Below, piece after piece: positions 22,392 to 33,324 of a stretch of 64,000 bases of DNA. The notes under the pieces were generated by a model, which was not told the origin of the DNA, ran no database searches, and worked only from the letters and a program-made list of their open reading frames with translations. Within the stretch, counting starts at the first letter, position 1. Each line of letters opens with the position of its first letter. Both the position numbers and the translations under genes were made by a program. This stretch comes from Aldehydirespirator sp965220485. GTDB lineage: Bacteria > Actinomycetota > Acidimicrobiia > Acidimicrobiales > Aldehydirespiratoraceae. The stretch is taken from NCBI GenBank assembly GCA_965220485.1, contig OZ244832.1:1922001-1986000 (forward strand). The letters are read 5' to 3'.

Positions 22392-22654
22392 GCCTGGATC
22401 CACCGGTAGTTCGATGATGGGGGCGTGCTGGGGGCTTGTGGTGCGGCACCGTCTGCGGCGCGAATTAGCAGCAGAGAAGGCCAAAAAGGGCGCTCAGCGC
22501 TGCTAGTTCCGGCACGGGGGCCGTTTCACAGCAGGTTCCTGCCCATGTGGCGGGCACATGGCCGCCTGTTGGCGGCATTCTCCGACTTCAAGAGGCCCTC
22601 TCGGCGGATGCTGGCACACCTTCGGCGTGACTGCGCCGGTGGATTCAGGCTTAG
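22388..22654. mobile_element. Non-coding TIR-bounded element C (267 bp)
   Basis: The ends CTAAGCCTGGATCCACCGG and CCGGTGGATTCAGGCTTAG are inverted repeats of the same family as elements A and B. The right TTAG overlaps the TAA stop of the epimerase gene (minus strand, 22653-22651). The interior differs from A and B and has no intact frame. Confidence 0.55.
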
Positions 22655-23583
22655 CGGCTCGCGGACAGGATGCTCGCCGTCTCGGCGATGGCGTCGTCCA
22701 GCGGCGTGGGCTCGACGTCGCCGAGCAACTCGGCGAGTCCCGCCGGCGACGCGGCGTGGGGGAAGGGCAACGGCTCGGTGCCCGCACCGAGGTCGTCGAA
22801 GCCGGTGATGCGGCGCACCCGGTCCACGAAGTCGGACACCGACGTGACATGGCCCCTCAGGTTCAGCACCGGTGCTGCCGGCTCCAACAGTGGGCTGCGG
22901 GCCGCGGCGATGAACAGCCGGGCCACGTCGGGCGCGTACTGGAAGTCGAGCACACCGCCGTAGTCCACCTGGAACGGCTCGGCCCGCACGGCGCTGTAGA
23001 TGGCCGCCGTGGGCTGGGAGGTGAGGCCCTGGTCGCGGCCGGGTCCGTAGACGGTGTGGGGTCGCAACCCGACCGAGGCCAGCCCGCAGTCGGCGGCGTA
23101 CACCGCCGCGGTCTGCTCGTTGGCCACCTTGTAGGCCCCGTACAGAGTGCTGGGCTTGAGCGGATCGTCGGGGGCGAGGACCGGGCTCGCATAGTCGTCG
23201 GCGGTGCCGTACACCGCGATGCTCGAGGCGTACACCACTGGCTCGATGCGGTGCTCAAGCGCCGCCTCGAACACGTTGACCGTGCCCACCACGTTCACTG
23301 AGGCACCGCCGCTGGGATCGGCACGGCAGAACGGCACCTGCAGGGCGACCAGATGGATGATCCGGTCGGCGCCGGCCATGGCGTCGACCACGGCGGCGCG
23401 GTCGGTGATGTCGCCGACGACTCGCCGGAACTCCAGCGGCGCTCCCCCGGACACGAGCTGGTGGCGACGATCGTTGGCGCCGATGTCGAATACCACCACC
23501 TCCGCGCCCTGGTCGAGCAGAAGGCGCACGGTCCACGCTCCGAGGCAGCCGTCCGCGCCGGTGACGAAGAAGCGCTCGGCCAT
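22651..23583 (-). CDS. NAD-dependent epimerase/dehydratase (extended SDR)
   Basis: ATG 23583 starts AERFFVTGADGCLGAWTVRL, the Rossmann GxxGxxG motif, and overlaps the stop of the upstream SDR gene (ATGA). Further signature parts are VVFDIG, NVVGTVNVFEAA, VYASSIAVYG and the catalytic YGAYKVANE (YxxxK) near residue 160. The family acts on nucleotide sugars or related hydroxy/keto substrates; the substrate cannot be told. The 3' end has a duplicated, decayed copy at 12722-12815. It forms an operon with the SDR gene. Confidence 0.88.
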   Translation of the reverse strand: MAERFFVTGADGCLGAWTVRLLLDQGAEVVVFDIGANDRRHQLVSGGAPLEFRRVVGDITDRAAVVDAMAGADRIIHLVALQVPFCRADPSGGASVNVVGTVNVFEAALEHRIEPVVYASSIAVYGTADDYASPVLAPDDPLKPSTLYGAYKVANEQTAAVYAADCGLASVGLRPHTVYGPGRDQGLTSQPTAAIYSAVRAEPFQVDYGGVLDFQYAPDVARLFIAAARSPLLEPAAPVLNLRGHVTSVSDFVDRVRRITGFDDLGAGTEPLPFPHAASPAGLAELLGDVEPTPLDDAIAETASILSASR

Positions 23584-24395
23584 CAGTAGGTCGCCCGTCC
23601 GCCGGAGATGTCGTAACACGCGCCAGTGCTGAACGAGCACTCCTCCGAGCACAGCCAGCCCACCAGCGCGGCAACCTCGGTCGGTTGGCATATCCGACCC
23701 ATCGGGATCTTGGCCACCATGAAGTTTAGCATTTCTTGGGACGCCGGGCCCAGCAGCGGCGTGTCGGTGACGGTCGGGGCCACCGAGTTGACCAGCACAC
23801 CGGTTGTGGCGAGCTCCTTGGCCACCGACTTGGTTAGCGCGATGACCGCACCCTTGCTGGCCGAGTACGCCGACTGTGTTGGATTGCCCTCCTTGCCCGC
23901 GATGCTGGCGACGTTGACCACGCGACCCCAGCCGCGCCGCACCATCCCCGGCAACGTGGCCCTCATCACGTTCACCACGCCCGAGACGTTGACAGCCATG
24001 ACTCGGTCCCAGTCGCCGGGCGACACGTCCGTCAGCGGCACGACCGGTCCGGCAACCGCCGCGCAGTGCACCACTATGTCGATGCCGTCGATGGCGTCCA
24101 CGGCGGCAGCGTCCACGGCGGCAGCGTCGGCCACATCGGCAGCGTCCACGGCGGCAGCGTCCACGGCGGCAGCGTCCACGGCGGCAGCGTCGGCCACATC
24201 GGCAGCGTCCACGGCGGCAGCGTCGGCCACATCGATCTCAACGATGGCGCGCAGCTCTTCGGCTCGTGCCGCCATCCGGCCGGCCCGCAGGTCCACAGCC
24301 ACCACGTCGTGCCCCTGGGCCAGGATCTGGTCAACGCAGGCTGCGCCGACGCCTGATCCTGCGCCGGTCACAAGCGCCCTCCGCCCCGCCGTCAT
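23583..24395 (-). CDS. Short-chain dehydrogenase/reductase with an in-frame Ala/Val/Asp repeat expansion
   Basis: Classical SDR: cofactor motif TGAGSGVGAACVDQI, acidic residue at the end of strand 2 (AVDLRAGR), VNVASIAGKEG and the catalytic YSASKGAVIALTKS. The protein ends YDISGGRATY, as many family members do. Between strand 3 (IVEIDVADAAAVDA) and GIDIVVHCAAV, where SDRs have about 15 residues, there are some 45 more, made of AAVDA and DVADA units. The loop lies on the surface near the adenine pocket, so activity may be retained. The stop overlaps the epimerase start; both may act in one sugar or hydroxy-acid pathway. Confidence 0.88.
   Translation of the reverse strand: MTAGRRALVTGAGSGVGAACVDQILAQGHDVVAVDLRAGRMAARAEELRAIVEIDVADAAAVDAADVADAAAVDAAAVDAAAVDAADVADAAAVDAAAVDAIDGIDIVVHCAAVAGPVVPLTDVSPGDWDRVMAVNVSGVVNVMRATLPGMVRRGWGRVVNVASIAGKEGNPTQSAYSASKGAVIALTKSVAKELATTGVLVNSVAPTVTDTPLLGPASQEMLNFMVAKIPMGRICQPTEVAALVGWLCSEECSFSTGACYDISGGRATY
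24096..24235. repeat. 15/18-bp in-frame tandem repeats inside the SDR gene
   Basis: Units GCGGCAGCGTCCACG (15 bp) and GCGTCGGCCACATCGGCA (18 bp) alternate through this stretch. Both lengths are multiples of three, so the gene frame is preserved. Confidence 0.88.
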
Positions 24396-24473
24396 CGCAG
24401 CGTCTCCGCCCTCGGGTTGCGAGCCGAGCGATCCGAGCCGGCGGAGGGTGAAACACCCCCACGGGTGGGGCGC

Positions 24474-25175
24474 TCATTCGGCATCGTCAGCATCGCGGTC
24501 GCGCATGTCGGCGAGGTGGTCTTGCAGGCTGGGGACACGGCTGCGCAAGTGCTGCAGCGCATCGTCGCGGTGGCTGTTGTAGAGCGGGTCTTCTGGGAGC
24601 ACACCGGGGTTGTCGAGCAGTGCGATCACACGGCTGAGCACCTGAGGCGGGTGTGTGTAGCCGAATCGCCGGCAGTAGTAGCCGAGCCCGGGCTCGAGCT
24701 GGCATGCCCCAGACCGGTCGAGCTCCGCGATGTCGAGATAGTCGCGCAGCTTGGGTCGGTACATGATGACGTCCAGCTTGGTCGCCATCAGGTCCGGGAT
24801 CGAGCCGACGCGAAGGCCGCTGATCACCGGCCCCCGCTGAACCCGGCGCATCTCGCTCGGTTGCACCTCGTTGGTCGGCAGAGCGCGGAAGACATCAACC
24901 TTCACGCCGTTGACGTAGGCATGGAACATTCCGTCCGACGCCTCGATCGTGTCCACGTCGGCGACCTGCTTCGCGTGTCGCTCGAGTGCCCTGCCAGAGA
25001 ACTTGCGCAGCGTCATCACGTCGAGATCCTCAGAGACGCGGTGTCGAAGATGCAGCGCCACGGCAGTGCCGCCCATTAACACACCGTTCACTCGCTGGGC
25101 GAACTGTGCGGCCAGGGGCCAGACTCTGCGCAGGTTGTCGGGCAGGACGTCGGCTAGGCCGTCAACGTCGCTCAT
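24474..25175 (-). CDS. AbiEii-like nucleotidyltransferase, probable toxin of a two-gene module
   Basis: The 233-residue protein has VLMGGTAVALHLRHRVSEDLD near residue 33 (GGTA...H...R.S.DLD, the nucleotidyltransferase core), FRALPTNEVQPSE, and ATKLDVIMYRPKLRDYLDIAEL near 150, matching the K...RD..D layout of AbiEii-type enzymes. Its start overlaps the upstream gene by 14 bp, an antitoxin-toxin arrangement. Distinct in sequence from the AbiEii at 11284. Targets are unknown; by family, transfer of nucleotides to RNA is likely. Confidence 0.75.
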   Translation of the reverse strand: MSDVDGLADVLPDNLRRVWPLAAQFAQRVNGVLMGGTAVALHLRHRVSEDLDVMTLRKFSGRALERHAKQVADVDTIEASDGMFHAYVNGVKVDVFRALPTNEVQPSEMRRVQRGPVISGLRVGSIPDLMATKLDVIMYRPKLRDYLDIAELDRSGACQLEPGLGYYCRRFGYTHPPQVLSRVIALLDNPGVLPEDPLYNSHRDDALQHLRSRVPSLQDHLADMRDRDADDAE

Positions 25176-26151
25176 CTGCTCTCCGTCTGATCTCCGAGTC
25201 GATCAACTCAGCGAGAAGCCCGGTGTCGCATCCACGCAAGGCTCGGCACTGCCTGAGCACACCGGTGGGCAGGTTGGAGATCGCCCATGCCCGCGCACAC
25301 GGGTCACGTCCGCCGATCAGCGTCTCGGCGATATGCAAGCCGTGTTTCGACACCCGGAGTGCCTCCGCAGAGGCTCCGGACCAGAAGCATCGCCAGAACC
25401 TTGGAGGCACCTGCTCGGCCGGATGCTCCCGGCTCTGTGGCGGAACGAAGCGCAAGTAACCGAGGGCATGCATGCATCGCGGCGACCACGACAGGCTCCA
25501 CAGCCTCACCCGCTTGGACTCGTACCCGCACGGGATCATCGCCGCTTCGGTCCTCGCCCATCCCAGCCGCTCCAAGCGAGCCAGACAGCGCAGCGTTTGG
25601 GCGTATGAAACGCCGCTGAGGTTCGCCAGCTTGCGTGCTGTGGCGCCGAAGGGCCGGGCGCGCAGGGCGTTCAAGGTTGCCTTCGTCCCGTCGCTGAGTC
25701 CGACGAGCGGGTTGCCCTGCCGCGCGACGGTCGCCGGCAGCGGGTCGACCAGCCAGCGGTCAACAGTCGGCGTCCGAGCAGGACGAGATCGCAGCAGGCG
25801 CCGCAGCCGCACGTCGGGGTGCTCACCCCGAATGGGTCTCAGCAGTCCGGCAACCTTGCGAGCAGTGACATGCGACACGCCGACCACGGCCGCGACCGCC
25901 GCCGCAGTGGGTTCGTCGATCTCGACGACGGCGATCCACTCGCCGGGTCTGAGCTTCGTGGAATGCAGCGACGTGCCGGTCGTCACCGTGAAGCGCTTGC
26001 GGCAATCTCGGCACCGCCACCCGCGCCACTCCGAACGCCCCGCTCCGCCTGGGCCGCAACGGACGCTGCCGCACGCAGGACACGCCGGGTTCCCGTCCCA
26101 GCGCGCCTCAGCCATTCGCGTCTCAGCGCTTGATCGGATCACGGCGTCCAC
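25162..26151 (-). CDS. Zinc-ribbon plus winged-helix protein, probable antitoxin/regulator of the nucleotidyltransferase
   Basis: The N-terminus carries CPACGSVRCG and WRCRDCRKRFTVTTGTSLHS, a C-x2-C/C-x2-C ribbon like that of IS1595-type transposases, with the same TGT..H.TK continuation. A helix-turn-helix follows (AAAVAAVVGVSHVTARKVAG), then a second winged helix (ATARKLANLSGVSYAQTLRC, LARLERLGWART). The last 130 residues resemble no family I can name. It lacks any DDE transposase core. The gene overlaps the toxin gene by 14 bp, so a role as autoregulating antitoxin is inferred. The start could also be the ATG 12 codons later (MAEARWDG). Confidence 0.68.
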   Translation of the reverse strand: MDAVIRSSAETRMAEARWDGNPACPACGSVRCGPGGAGRSEWRGWRCRDCRKRFTVTTGTSLHSTKLRPGEWIAVVEIDEPTAAAVAAVVGVSHVTARKVAGLLRPIRGEHPDVRLRRLLRSRPARTPTVDRWLVDPLPATVARQGNPLVGLSDGTKATLNALRARPFGATARKLANLSGVSYAQTLRCLARLERLGWARTEAAMIPCGYESKRVRLWSLSWSPRCMHALGYLRFVPPQSREHPAEQVPPRFWRCFWSGASAEALRVSKHGLHIAETLIGGRDPCARAWAISNLPTGVLRQCRALRGCDTGLLAELIDSEIRRRADERR

Positions 26152-26351
26152 GATTTCATCCTACCCGACCCTGGGCATTCTCCTTTCATATGCGAACAAC
26201 GCGTCGCCCGTTCGTTTGGCGGATCACGCTCCGTCTCCATATCGTAGGTGCTTGCCCGGCTGTGGCCCGCGTGGTGCAGGGCTCGCTAGCGCGGGGCCTG
26301 GCTCGCTGCTTCACTGAAGACCCGACAGCTGCCGACACTGGAGGAAGAAAC

Positions 26352-26759
26352 ATGGCGCGGACCATCACCAAACCAGGCCTCGATCTCGGCATCGTGACCA
26401 ACAACGGCGACGCGATGCTCGAGTTCTACCGGGACGTCGTCGGCCTCGAGTTCGAGGCCACGATGGCACTGGAGGCGGTGGGGATCGCCCGGATGGACCG
26501 ACTCCGCTGCAATGACAGCGTGCTGAAGCTGGTGACGATGACAAGCGACGTGCCGGCGGGGGTGGGCGGCGGCGTCGAGGCGTGCACCGGCATGCGCTAC
26601 TTCACGATCGCCGTGGACGACATCGCGGCCGCGGTGGCCGACTGCGAGGCAGCCGGCACGCCGATCGTGTGGCCTCTGCGGGAGATCCGCCCCGGCGTGA
26701 CCATCGCCGTGGTGGAGGATCCCGACGGCAGCTGGGTGGAGTTCATCCAGATGTCCTGA
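26352..26759 (+). CDS. VOC-superfamily (glyoxalase/dioxygenase-fold) protein
   Basis: ATG 26352 has GGAGGAAG 5 bp upstream. The 135 residues form one VOC module: GLDLGIVTNNGDAMLEFYRD then VVGLEF, and a second half with MRYFTIAVDDIAAAVADCEA and VVEDPDGSWVEFIQ, where the C-terminal E is the usual metal ligand. Substrate unknown. It stands alone, with an unusual upstream region that is divergent from the zinc-ribbon gene. Confidence 0.88.
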   Translation: MARTITKPGLDLGIVTNNGDAMLEFYRDVVGLEFEATMALEAVGIARMDRLRCNDSVLKLVTMTSDVPAGVGGGVEACTGMRYFTIAVDDIAAAVADCEAAGTPIVWPLREIRPGVTIAVVEDPDGSWVEFIQMS

Positions 26760-26850
26760 TCGATTCGGTGTCGTACACCCGATGGCGACCAGATGGTGAC
26801 CGAAGGGCTCCGCCGACTGTCGGCGCCACGACAGGCCAGTCCCTGAGCTC

Positions 26851-26884
26851 GACGAAGCGGCACCCGTAGAAGTCCATCTGGTTC
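26851..26884. repeat. 34-bp scrap resembling the xsc gene
   Basis: GACGAAGCGGCACCCGTAGA plus AGTCCATCTGGTTC closely matches xsc at about 36711-36745 and the xsc fragment at about 35471-35503 (minus-strand NQxDFYGxRFV). It is too short to be functional; possibly a trace of the rearrangement that copied the xsc 3' end. Confidence 0.4.
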
Positions 26885-27020
26885 CGATATTGGCTCTTTG
26901 GGGCTTGTGGGGCGGCACCGAATGGTGTCGTTGACCCTGCGGGCCGAAGCGCTGCTTATCCTCGTGTCATCCTCTCTCCCCCTCCTCATGACGGCCGCAG
27001 CAGCGGGCCTGAGGCTCACC

Positions 27021-28892
<1,872 letters not shown>

Positions 28893-28967
28893 CGGGGGTC
28901 CGCCGGAGCCGATAGGTTGCGGCCCCACCCCAGTTCGACTGACCCATATGGCGCAGGAGGCCCCACG

Positions 28968-30926
28968 ATGACAGTCACTAGCCCGAGGAAACCGCTTGTC
29001 CTGATCGCCGTTCTGGCGGTGGTGGCCGCGATGGTCGCATCGCTGTCACCGGCAGCCGGCGCTCAAGCCACGCCGGAGCCCATCAGCGCGGACACGTTCA
29101 CGTTGACGATCCTGCACAACAACGACGGGGAGTCGAAGCTGCTGCCCGACGAGGACTCGGGATTCCCGGGTGTGGCCCGCTTCGTGACCCAGATGAAGCA
29201 GATGCAGGCCGCGGCCGCAGCCGGGGTGATCACCCTCACCTCGGGCGACAACTTCCTGGCCTCCCAGGAGTTGAACGTGTCGCTGGCACGCGAAGGCGCC
29301 CTCTACGACTCGATCGCGCTCAGCGGCCTGTACGACGCCATGGCCCTGGGTAACCACGACTTCGACCTGGGGCCGGAGGTGACGGCCCGCTTCATCGAGG
29401 GGTTCGATCCGGCCGTGCCTTTCCTGTCGGCCAATGCCGACTTCTCCGGCGAGCCCGTGCTGCAAGCGCTGGTCGACGACGGAGTGCTGGCCGCCAGCAC
29501 CGTCGTGGAGACCGCCGGCCAGCAGGTCGGCGTGATCGGGGCCGTTACTCCCCTACTACCCAACATCTCGACTCCACGCAATGTGGTGATCTCCGATGTT
29601 CTGGCCGCGGTGCAGGCCGAGGTCGAGTCGCTGACCGCGGCCGGGGTGAACAAGATCATCCTGGTCAGCCACCTGCAAGGGGTGTCCGAGGAGATCGCGC
29701 TGGTGGCCGACCTGGCCGGCGTGGACGTGGTCATCGCCGGCGGCGGCGACGACCTACTGCGCAACGAGGGCGACACCTGTATGCCCGACGACGAGCCAGC
29801 CGGCTCCTACCCGCTGCTCGTAGCCGACTCCACCGGCACCGACGTGCCGGTGATCACCGCTCCCGGGGGCTACCGCTGCATCGGCGAGTTGACCGTCACC
29901 TTCGACGGAGACGGCAACATCGCCAGCCACTCGGGCCGCTCCGTCGGTGTCGGCTTCGCGGTGACGCCCGACGCGGCGGTGCAATCCAGCGTGATCGACC
30001 CCCTGGCCGCGGCCGTGGCCGAGATCGACGCCGACAAGGTCGGCACCAGCGACGTCGACCTGGACGGGCGCCGGGCCAGCGTGCGCACCGGCTCCACCAA
30101 CCAGGGCAACCTGCACGCCGACGCGCTGCGGGCCACCGCCGCCAACCTGGCCGAGGACTTCGGCACTGGCGTGCCTGACGTCGCCATCCAGAACGGTGGC
30201 GGGATCCGCAACGACGCCGTGATACCGGCCGGGCCCATCACCGCCGGCGACACATGGGACATCGCCCCGTTCCGCAACTTCGTAGTGGTGGGCGAGGTCT
30301 CCCGCGAGACCTTCCATGTGCTGCTGGAGCAGGCCGTCGATCGGATCCCCGGCGCCGGGGGCCAGTTCCCGCAGGTCTCGGGGTTCACGTTCACCTACGA
30401 CCCGACGGCGCCAGCCCGCGAGACCGACCGGGGCGGTGACTGCTCGCTGGCCGGCGATCCCGGGTCGAGGATCCGCGAGGTGACACTCGACGACGGCACC
30501 GCCATCGTGCGCGACGGCGCAGTGGTGCCCGGCGATCCGGTGGTGCTGGTCACCATCGACTTCCTGGCCAACGGCGGCGACTGCTACCCGCTGGGCGACA
30601 TCGAGTTCACCAAGCTGGGCGTCAGCTACCAGCAGGCCCTGGCCAACTACATCTCGGACGACCTCGACGGCATCATCACTCCAGCGGACTACCCCGAGGG
30701 CGGCGACGACCGGATCGTTGCCGTGGAGGCCGAGCCCGAGCCGGTCACCGTGACCGTCCAGCGAGGCGACAGCCTCTGGCGGCTGGCCCGGATCCACCTC
30801 GGATCAGGCGACCGCTGGCGCGAGATCTACGACCTCAACCGGGATCGGGTCCAGCCCGACGGCCGAAGCCTGCGCAATCCGGACCTGATCCAGATCGGCT
30901 GGGTGCTGGAGCTGCCCGCCAGCTAG
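28968..30926 (+). CDS. Secreted 5'-nucleotidase/2',3'-cyclic phosphodiesterase-type metallophosphatase with C-terminal LysM domain
   Basis: ATG 28968 has AGGAGG 7 bp upstream, followed by a signal peptide ending SPAAGAQA. The metallophosphoesterase core shows FTLTILHNNDGES, TSGDNF, ALGNHDFDLG and ILVSHLQG. The first motif reads HNNDGES where UshA-type enzymes have HTNDxHG, so one metal ligand differs. The nucleotidase C-domain has TNQGNLHADALR and VAIQNGGGIRND. The last 60 residues (VTVQRGDSLWRLARIHLGSG) are a LysM module, suggesting peptidoglycan attachment. Predicted role: hydrolysis of nucleotides or other phosphoesters outside the membrane for phosphate and nucleoside salvage. Confidence 0.9.
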   Translation: MTVTSPRKPLVLIAVLAVVAAMVASLSPAAGAQATPEPISADTFTLTILHNNDGESKLLPDEDSGFPGVARFVTQMKQMQAAAAAGVITLTSGDNFLASQELNVSLAREGALYDSIALSGLYDAMALGNHDFDLGPEVTARFIEGFDPAVPFLSANADFSGEPVLQALVDDGVLAASTVVETAGQQVGVIGAVTPLLPNISTPRNVVISDVLAAVQAEVESLTAAGVNKIILVSHLQGVSEEIALVADLAGVDVVIAGGGDDLLRNEGDTCMPDDEPAGSYPLLVADSTGTDVPVITAPGGYRCIGELTVTFDGDGNIASHSGRSVGVGFAVTPDAAVQSSVIDPLAAAVAEIDADKVGTSDVDLDGRRASVRTGSTNQGNLHADALRATAANLAEDFGTGVPDVAIQNGGGIRNDAVIPAGPITAGDTWDIAPFRNFVVVGEVSRETFHVLLEQAVDRIPGAGGQFPQVSGFTFTYDPTAPARETDRGGDCSLAGDPGSRIREVTLDDGTAIVRDGAVVPGDPVVLVTIDFLANGGDCYPLGDIEFTKLGVSYQQALANYISDDLDGIITPADYPEGGDDRIVAVEAEPEPVTVTVQRGDSLWRLARIHLGSGDRWREIYDLNRDRVQPDGRSLRNPDLIQIGWVLELPAS

Positions 30927-31038
30927 CCCGCACCGGGGCCCGTCCACCGGGCCGGGAACCACCGCCCCCCTCGCAACGTCTTACTCCGTGACGCCCCCAC
31001 ACGCGGGGCACTACGGTGAGACGGGGCTCGATCGCACG

Positions 31039-33324
31039 ATGCGAACCACAGCTACGAAGGCTCTGACTTTGACGCTGATCGTCGCGCTGGTCGTCGCGTC
31101 CTGTTCGGATGACCCCGCTCCGGCGGGCGCGCCCGACCAGGCCGGGGATCCCGGCGTAGGCGTTGATCCCGGCCCGGAAGCCCAGCCAGTCGTCATTGAT
31201 GTGGGAGGCGGCGAGATCGCGCTGACTGCCCACCTGGTCCGCTTCGACGGTTGCGACGCGCTTCTGGACCAACTCCGCAACTGGGCAGCGGACAGGGTGG
31301 GGCCGTGGGGCTTCGGTGGACGCCCCTACGACGACTTCGATGACATGATGGTCGAGGAGGAGATGGCCGAACCAGCCCCGGTAGCAGACCAGCCCGCCGC
31401 ACTGGCCGCCGACTTCCGCAGGCAGCGGCCCGTCGAGGGCGTGGACTACTCGGGCACCAATGTCCAGGAAGCCGGCGTGGACGAGGCCGACATCGTTAAG
31501 ACCGACGGCCAGCGGATCTTCGCCATGTCGGCCGGGCACCTGGTGGTCGTCGACGCAGCCCGCCGGGAAGTGCTCGGATCCATTCTCCTGCCCGTCGGCG
31601 AGTCGGCCGAGCTGTTCCTCGCCGGCGACAGCCTGTTGGCGATCCAGCAGTCCGGCGGACGTGGCGGCAACCCCCCGCAAGCGGTGGTCCACCGCATCGA
31701 CGTGCGCGACGGAGTGCCTGCGATCTCAGAGACTCTGCGAGTCGAGGGCAGGTATGCGAGCGCCCGCAGCGTCGGCGGGGTGGCCCGGGTGATTGTGCGG
31801 TCGCGGCCGGCCGACGACTTCCCGTTCGTGAACCCGGCCGGTCCCGACAGCGAGGCGATTGCCGAGGAGGCCAACCGGGCCGCGATGCTGGCCAGCAGCC
31901 TGGAGGACTGGCTGCCCGCCTACTCGCACACGAGCCCCGGCGGCGCCACGACCGAGGGCCGGCTGCCGCCTTGCGAGCAGGTTCACGCCCCGACGGTGTT
32001 CTCCGGCTTCGGCGTCACCACGGTGCTGAGCGTGCCGGTGGCCGGCGCCATCGACCCGGCCGCGGCCACTTTGGTGTTGGCCCCCGGCGAGACCGTCTAC
32101 GCGTCTACCCGGTCGATGTACGTGTCCACCGCCACCTGGATCGATCCCGCCGCCGACGAAGCGGGCGACATCGACTGGGACCAGTTCGCAGCCGAGTTCC
32201 GCACCAACATCCACCGCTTCGACATCTCGGATCCGGCCGGAGCCCTCTACACCGCCTCGGGCAGCGTGTCCGGAGAGATCCACAACCAGTTCGCTCTGTC
32301 CGAGCACGCCGGACACCTGCGGGTGGTCACTACCACCGGCGGATTGAACTCGTCCGAGAGCTGGGTTCGGGTGCTGGCGGAGTCCGACGGCCTGCTCACA
32401 GAGGTCGGCTCGGTCGGCGACATCGGGCGGGGCGAGCGGGTGCAGTCGGTGCGCTTCGCCGGCGACACCGGCTACGTGGTCACCTTCCGCCAGATCGACC
32501 CCTTCTACACCATCGACCTCTCCGACCCATCCGCTCCTGCGGTGGTGGGCGAACTCAAGATCCCCGGCTTCTCCAGCTACCTGCACCCCATCGGGGACGG
32601 GCTGGTGCTCGGGGTGGGATCCGACGCCGACGAGGATGGGCGGATCACCGGCGCCAAGGTGTCACTGTTCGACGTGTCCGACCTGGCCGACCCCCGGGAG
32701 GTGTCGGTGTGGACGGTACCGGGCGGCTGGAACGAGATCGGCTGGGGCCATCGGGCCTTCCTGTGGTGGGCGCCGGAACGGCTGGCCGTGATCCCCGTCA
32801 CCGCCGACCACGAATGGTCGGGTGCGGTGGTGCTGCACATCGCCGGCGACGCCCTGAGGGAGGTCGGCCGGATCGTCCACTTGGGGGCGGGCGCGGGGAA
32901 GACCTCATGCCGGCGGCTCAGCGAGGCCGATCTGATCGACCCTGTGGACGTCACGCAGGCCGACCTCGGGACGAGGGTTGCGGAGCTGATCGTGCAGACC
33001 CCCAAGTCGGCGATCGTCGTGGCGTGCGACCCGGGCGAGGAGCCCATCGCCGGATTCCAGTGCGAAGTCGGTGAATTCACCGACACCGAAGATGAGTCTC
33101 TGCGGCAGCGGGTCTCCTACACCGCCAGCGAGGAACTGTGGGCCTGCCTGCCCCCTGCGGCCTCGGAGGTTCCGGCGAGGCAGATCGTGCGAAGCATCGT
33201 GATCGGCGACGACCTCTGGACCCTCAGCCACCCCTACAGCCGCTACCGCGACGGCAGCACCGAGGGCCTCCTGCAGGCGAACGGCCTCAAGACACTGGAG
33301 TTCTTGGATGCGGTCGACATCTGA
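31039..33324 (+). CDS. Beta-propeller-domain lipoprotein (Beta_propel family)
   Basis: ATG 31039 starts a lipoprotein signal (LTLIVALVVASCSDDPAP). The family signature VDYSGTNVQEAGVDEADIVK then TDGQRIFAM appears near residue 135, and repeated strands with VVDAARRE, HRFDISDP, TIDLSDPSAP and SLFDVSDLADP follow, typical of secreted prokaryotic propellers of unknown function. 761 residues. Its stop overlaps the start of the following RCC1 protein gene by 17 bp, so the two are translationally linked and may be exported as partners. Confidence 0.87.
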   Translation: MRTTATKALTLTLIVALVVASCSDDPAPAGAPDQAGDPGVGVDPGPEAQPVVIDVGGGEIALTAHLVRFDGCDALLDQLRNWAADRVGPWGFGGRPYDDFDDMMVEEEMAEPAPVADQPAALAADFRRQRPVEGVDYSGTNVQEAGVDEADIVKTDGQRIFAMSAGHLVVVDAARREVLGSILLPVGESAELFLAGDSLLAIQQSGGRGGNPPQAVVHRIDVRDGVPAISETLRVEGRYASARSVGGVARVIVRSRPADDFPFVNPAGPDSEAIAEEANRAAMLASSLEDWLPAYSHTSPGGATTEGRLPPCEQVHAPTVFSGFGVTTVLSVPVAGAIDPAAATLVLAPGETVYASTRSMYVSTATWIDPAADEAGDIDWDQFAAEFRTNIHRFDISDPAGALYTASGSVSGEIHNQFALSEHAGHLRVVTTTGGLNSSESWVRVLAESDGLLTEVGSVGDIGRGERVQSVRFAGDTGYVVTFRQIDPFYTIDLSDPSAPAVVGELKIPGFSSYLHPIGDGLVLGVGSDADEDGRITGAKVSLFDVSDLADPREVSVWTVPGGWNEIGWGHRAFLWWAPERLAVIPVTADHEWSGAVVLHIAGDALREVGRIVHLGAGAGKTSCRRLSEADLIDPVDVTQADLGTRVAELIVQTPKSAIVVACDPGEEPIAGFQCEVGEFTDTEDESLRQRVSYTASEELWACLPPAASEVPARQIVRSIVIGDDLWTLSHPYSRYRDGSTEGLLQANGLKTLEFLDAVDI

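Noticed and set aside
25162..26151. IS1595-type transposase
   Set aside because: Only the zinc ribbon is transposase-like; there is no DDE core, no terminal repeats, and the gene overlaps a nucleotidyltransferase gene.
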